This document shows, one piece after another, positions 61,405-64,000 of a stretch of DNA of 64,000 nucleotides (the stretch's first letter is position 1; each line of letters starts with the position of its first letter). Source of the DNA: Linepithema humile (lineage: Eukaryota > Arthropoda > Insecta > Hymenoptera > Formicidae); the NCBI RefSeq assembly GCF_040581485.1, contig NC_090128.1:14694001-14758000 (forward strand), in the 5' to 3' direction. Made by a program: the position numbers and the translations under genes. The notes under the pieces were generated by a model that was not told the DNA's origin, searched no databases, and was given only the letters and a program-made list of their open reading frames with translations.

Positions 61405-61905
61405 TCATAGTTGTTTTACACGTTTGTTACGCTCAAACCACCACTTGTACAATTTGCAAACATTCCGCATAGCGCAATGTCTCGTGTGATACGCGCAGCG
61501 CAAGGTTCCGATTACATCCAAGTTCGTCAGGCGTGCGATATCTTCGTAATCCGCATCTATTGTTTCAATCTCTACATCATCTTCCAAAATCTCGCACAAC
61601 CACTTTTTCTTCTCGAGTCCTTTCACGTATATCAGAGACGGTTCCGTACCAATGGCATTGTTGATAAGACTTTTCATCTGACTGTACGAGACGTGTCCAT
61701 CTTCCCATCGGAAACCGTGGTGGTGTATCCGTAACCAACACGCCAGCGATTTTTCCGATTTCGTCAACAGATACCACGGTACGTGTTCACGAAATACGTA
61801 ATGAGATAGCGTTTCGCCATCTCGAAGTACCGCTACCTCTTTCACGATAAAAATGTTGTTGAACGCGTAACCTTGCAAGTCGACGAAAATTGGTACGTCA
61901 GACAT
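61405..61905 (-). CDS. Polinton-cluster protein of unknown function (166-179 aa)
   Basis: The frame is open to 61944; ATG 61905 (MSDVPIFVDLQGYAFNN) is the better start, since the conserved-looking text begins there, and ATG 61944 adds 13 residues. The sequence IFIVKEVAVLRDGETLSHYV, IHHHGFRWEDGHVSYSQM and LIYVKGLEKKKWL, then CAYHTRHCAMRNVCKLYKWW, suggests a compact alpha/beta fold. The V-D-L-Q-G start and H/D residues could be an exonuclease-like (DEDD) remnant, but this is speculative. I recall similar proteins only as unnamed insect ORFs. It lies 3' of the major capsid gene on the same strand. Confidence 0.5.
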   Translation of the reverse strand: MSDVPIFVDLQGYAFNNIFIVKEVAVLRDGETLSHYVFREHVPWYLLTKSEKSLACWLRIHHHGFRWEDGHVSYSQMKSLINNAIGTEPSLIYVKGLEKKKWLCEILEDDVEIETIDADYEDIARLTNLDVIGTLRCAYHTRHCAMRNVCKLYKWWFERNKRVKQL

Positions 61906-61963
61906 CGTCGTCGACCGTCGGAAAACTGACGTTCCCATTCGCACACGTCTAATTTATAACTTT

Positions 61964-63157
61964 TCACACGAGTCTGCGCACAATGTTGTTCAGTGGATTA
62001 TATTCGACCATTCGATCGTGTATAATGAGACAATAGGCGGTGGTGTTGGCCGGTATATTTTCCTTACAATCAAATTCTATTCGCACGTCAACGGTGGCGC
62101 TCTTGACAGAGTCGTTTTGTCGCGAACAATCTATGACTACGAACGGACCGGCTTTCGAGAATTCATCGATGTCCAAATACGTATCGTCCTGTCCATAATA
62201 GGCTTTGCGGAAACGCGCATACATATTGTACAGTATAGCGTATCGACTCTTGTCGAAATCCAAATTCATGTCGTCGTACGGATAAAAATCTGAATTCAGA
62301 TGCAGTCTCACATTGGTGAGTTTACAAGCGTCAAATTGCGTAGCGTTTTCAGACAGTACGTTTTTTCGACCGGTTTGGAGAGCAAAGATTACGTATCGCG
62401 GTTTTTCCAATTGCGTCGCAGCTTTGACCGCCCAGGAATGCTTCGTTGTATTCTGCAGCAGAGGAAACTCGTACAGATCCCACGAACGGAAGCACACGCT
62501 CAGATATCTTCCGCTTTCCAAAGTTCGAAGAAGAGACAGCTTGTTGACTTCGCTCAGAGATACATGCGGCATTCGCCACTGTATCTTGAGTAGTTCGATC
62601 GTTGGATTCGTACCGACTCGTCCAACGAGAGAATTATTATCGTTGCGCGATCGTATCAATACAAGTTCATGACGAGCGTTGATTACAATCCGTTTGTAGT
62701 CCTCGCAGAATCCTAAAAGAGTATTGAGCGGAACGCAAAAATTAAAGTTTCCATCGAGCAACGGATTTCCATCCGGATTCCACGATGCGTATTTCAGCGT
62801 CTTGCTCTTCTCCGTCGTCAGCGATACATAGTTTTTGATCGTTATTCCAACGTTTTTGTTACGATCGATTTCAACTCCGTCGAGCTCGTATCGCATTTCA
62901 TCAAACATGAACGCGACACAATTATTTCCCATTATACACACGTTATCTCTATTCTCATCGGCAGAAGTAACGAGTTTTCCTTCAACGTAGAGAAAACTCT
63001 CACACGGTAACGTGTACAAGTCCTGTTGCTGTATCGGTATTCGTATCTCGTCGCTGTGTCCCAACGTCGTGTTAGCGTACGGATTGTACGTGTGCATCTC
63101 ATATTTCACGATACGCTCGTCGAAGACGGGCTCGTCAGCGATGTCGAGTATATCCAT
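61964..63157 (-). CDS. Polinton/adintovirus-like major capsid protein (double jelly roll, 397 aa)
   Basis: Intact 397-aa frame. The N-terminus (ERIVKYEMHTYNPYANTTLG then SDEIRIPIQQQDLYTLP) and CVAFMFDEMRYELDGVEIDR are characteristic of the double jelly-roll capsid domain found in polinton-like elements of arthropods. The second half (KLTNVRLHLNSDFYPYDDMN, KAGPFVVIDCSRQND, ANTTAYCLIIHDRMVEYN) continues the second barrel. The protein would form the icosahedral shell of a virion. It is flanked by the unknown ORF (61405) and the penton-tail ORF (63281), same strand. No frameshift, so the element may be young or the gene kept by selection. Confidence 0.72.
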   Translation of the reverse strand: MDILDIADEPVFDERIVKYEMHTYNPYANTTLGHSDEIRIPIQQQDLYTLPCESFLYVEGKLVTSADENRDNVCIMGNNCVAFMFDEMRYELDGVEIDRNKNVGITIKNYVSLTTEKSKTLKYASWNPDGNPLLDGNFNFCVPLNTLLGFCEDYKRIVINARHELVLIRSRNDNNSLVGRVGTNPTIELLKIQWRMPHVSLSEVNKLSLLRTLESGRYLSVCFRSWDLYEFPLLQNTTKHSWAVKAATQLEKPRYVIFALQTGRKNVLSENATQFDACKLTNVRLHLNSDFYPYDDMNLDFDKSRYAILYNMYARFRKAYYGQDDTYLDIDEFSKAGPFVVIDCSRQNDSVKSATVDVRIEFDCKENIPANTTAYCLIIHDRMVEYNPLNNIVRRLV

Positions 63158-63280
63158 CTCTTTAAACGTTTCTCACAACGAATCCCAACGATTTTAAAAA
63201 GTTTACGTTCGTCGTACTGAGCCTCTTGAATGGCGATGTTTTCCCAATTTTCGTTGTTCTCTCAATCACTCGCTGTTCGT

Positions 63281-63985
63281 TCAACACGAGCATTTCCTCG
63301 CACCACGTCGCCGCAAGTGCAGTCTGATGGTAATCTCCTCTCCGCGAAAATCGATCAATCGTCCGTCTTGATCCACCACACGCAAGGTGATATCGGTAAC
63401 GCTCCTCGCGATGACCGGAAGGTAAATGATTTGCGCCGGTGTTTCCGAAACTTTATATCCCGGAGGCACGTTCGGTGAAAATTCGTGTATCGTGTGCACC
63501 GACCTGTCGTTGGCGTACGCACCCGTGGTTATGCTGCATTCCACTCGAATAATGTTTACGTTGACGATGTTTACCGAGGAATCTGATTCGTGCAACTTTC
63601 TCGGTTCCAGTATACGACCCGTCGAAAATCCAAACAGCGGTCCGATGGTATTCGGTTTGGCGAAATTTATTCGAAACGCGACGTTTGTCGCGTGCGCGTA
63701 ATCACTCTCGGATACCGTTTCTCCGGTGAGCGAGCTGTAAAACGATTCGCGCGATGGCAGGCTTGTGTCCCGGAGCTTGTCGACGCTGTCGACGTACTCG
63801 TAGGGAAACACACCTTTCCGAGTAAGCAAATTGAAATGTTCCGCGGATAAATGATTGAATTCCGATCGTGTAATCTTTAATTTATCTATAGTTAAATATG
63901 ATGTCAATTTGTCGAGACTTGTACTGAGAAATTTAAACGAATCAATAAACCGTAATTTTATACACAATTTTGATTTTTGATCCAT
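63281..63985 (-). CDS. Chimeric ORF: DNA polymerase B fragment fused to penton-like minor capsid tail
   Basis: One 234-aa frame in two parts. Residues 1-98 (IKLRFIDSFKFLSTSLDKLT, LTRKGVFPYEYVDSVDKL, LPSRESFYSSLTGETVSESD) match the exonuclease-to-palm linker of protein-primed family B polymerases of polintons and related viruses. Residues 100-234 (NTIGPLFGFS, ILEPRKLHESDSSVNIVN, VHTIHEFSPNVPPGYKVSE, VVDQDGRLIDFRGEEITIRL) match the C-terminal barrel of the polinton penton-like minor capsid protein. The polymerase part lacks catalytic palm motifs. The reading frame passes the junction (YAHATNVAFRINF) without a stop. It may be a recombination product, or a spliced or assembly artefact. Confidence 0.6.
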   Translation of the reverse strand: MDQKSKLCIKLRFIDSFKFLSTSLDKLTSYLTIDKLKITRSEFNHLSAEHFNLLTRKGVFPYEYVDSVDKLRDTSLPSRESFYSSLTGETVSESDYAHATNVAFRINFAKPNTIGPLFGFSTGRILEPRKLHESDSSVNIVNVNIIRVECSITTGAYANDRSVHTIHEFSPNVPPGYKVSETPAQIIYLPVIARSVTDITLRVVDQDGRLIDFRGEEITIRLHLRRRGARKCSC

Positions 63986-64000
63986 GGTATCTTTAACATT

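Overview
This window reads as insect chromosomal DNA, most likely from an ant or another hymenopteran. It is packed with nested transposable elements and carries a broken-up, very AT-rich block of DNA-virus genes. The host call is inference. It rests on the element types (DIRS, CACTA-like, piggyBac-type TTAA insertions, errantivirus-like gypsy, insect-type Mutator/YqaJ transposase, polinton-like capsid genes), on spliced genes and on many microsatellites. No ordinary single-copy host gene was recognised.

Layout. 1-2887 is the 3' part of a decayed DIRS-type retroelement (RT, RNase H, tyrosine recombinase). 2888-12075 is a 9.2 kb CACTA/EnSpm-like DNA transposon with terminal repeats, TA target duplication, TGTTAA/TTAACA subterminal repeats, a transposase and a multi-exon second gene; a 1.88 kb palindrome (9716-11599) has inserted into it. 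About 12476-58740 is an endogenous poxvirus-like locus cut into pieces by later insertions: a TTAA-flanked element (16450-17810), a complete gypsy/errantivirus-like element with env (21883-30794), and a 15 kb nested block (34924-49921). From about 58745 to the end is host or polinton-like DNA: two small genes in tandem, an 11-bp-type repeat field, and a minus-strand cluster with a double-jelly-roll major capsid protein and a chimeric ORF joining a DNA polymerase B piece to a penton-like tail.

The viral locus is the most notable content. Recognisable genes are an mRNA capping enzyme (guanylyltransferase KVDG fragment and N7-methyltransferase, now head to head on opposite strands), a D13-like capsid/scaffold protein, a VLTF-3-like late transcription factor, a poly(A) polymerase catalytic subunit, the C-terminal half of an NPH-I/VETF-type helicase, an N-myristoyltransferase-like gene, and a tryptophan-repeat protein of the sort described in entomopoxviruses. 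Eight start codons sit in the poxvirus late motif TAAATG. Together these point to an entomopoxvirus-related genome that entered a host chromosome. Most genes are damaged by frameshifts (many at A/T homopolymers, so some could be assembly error), nonsense codons, insertions or rearrangement.

The 15 kb block is a nest. A roughly 0.88 kb GC-rich element with a 9-bp target duplication interrupts the VLTF-3-like zinc ribbon. Inside it, at TTAA, sits a 14.1 kb element with 11-bp inverted ends. That element holds a Mutator-like transposase fused to YqaJ-nuclease-like and C48-protease-like domains, a two-exon gene made of 16-aa and 20-aa repeats, and a run of back-to-back foldback palindromes.
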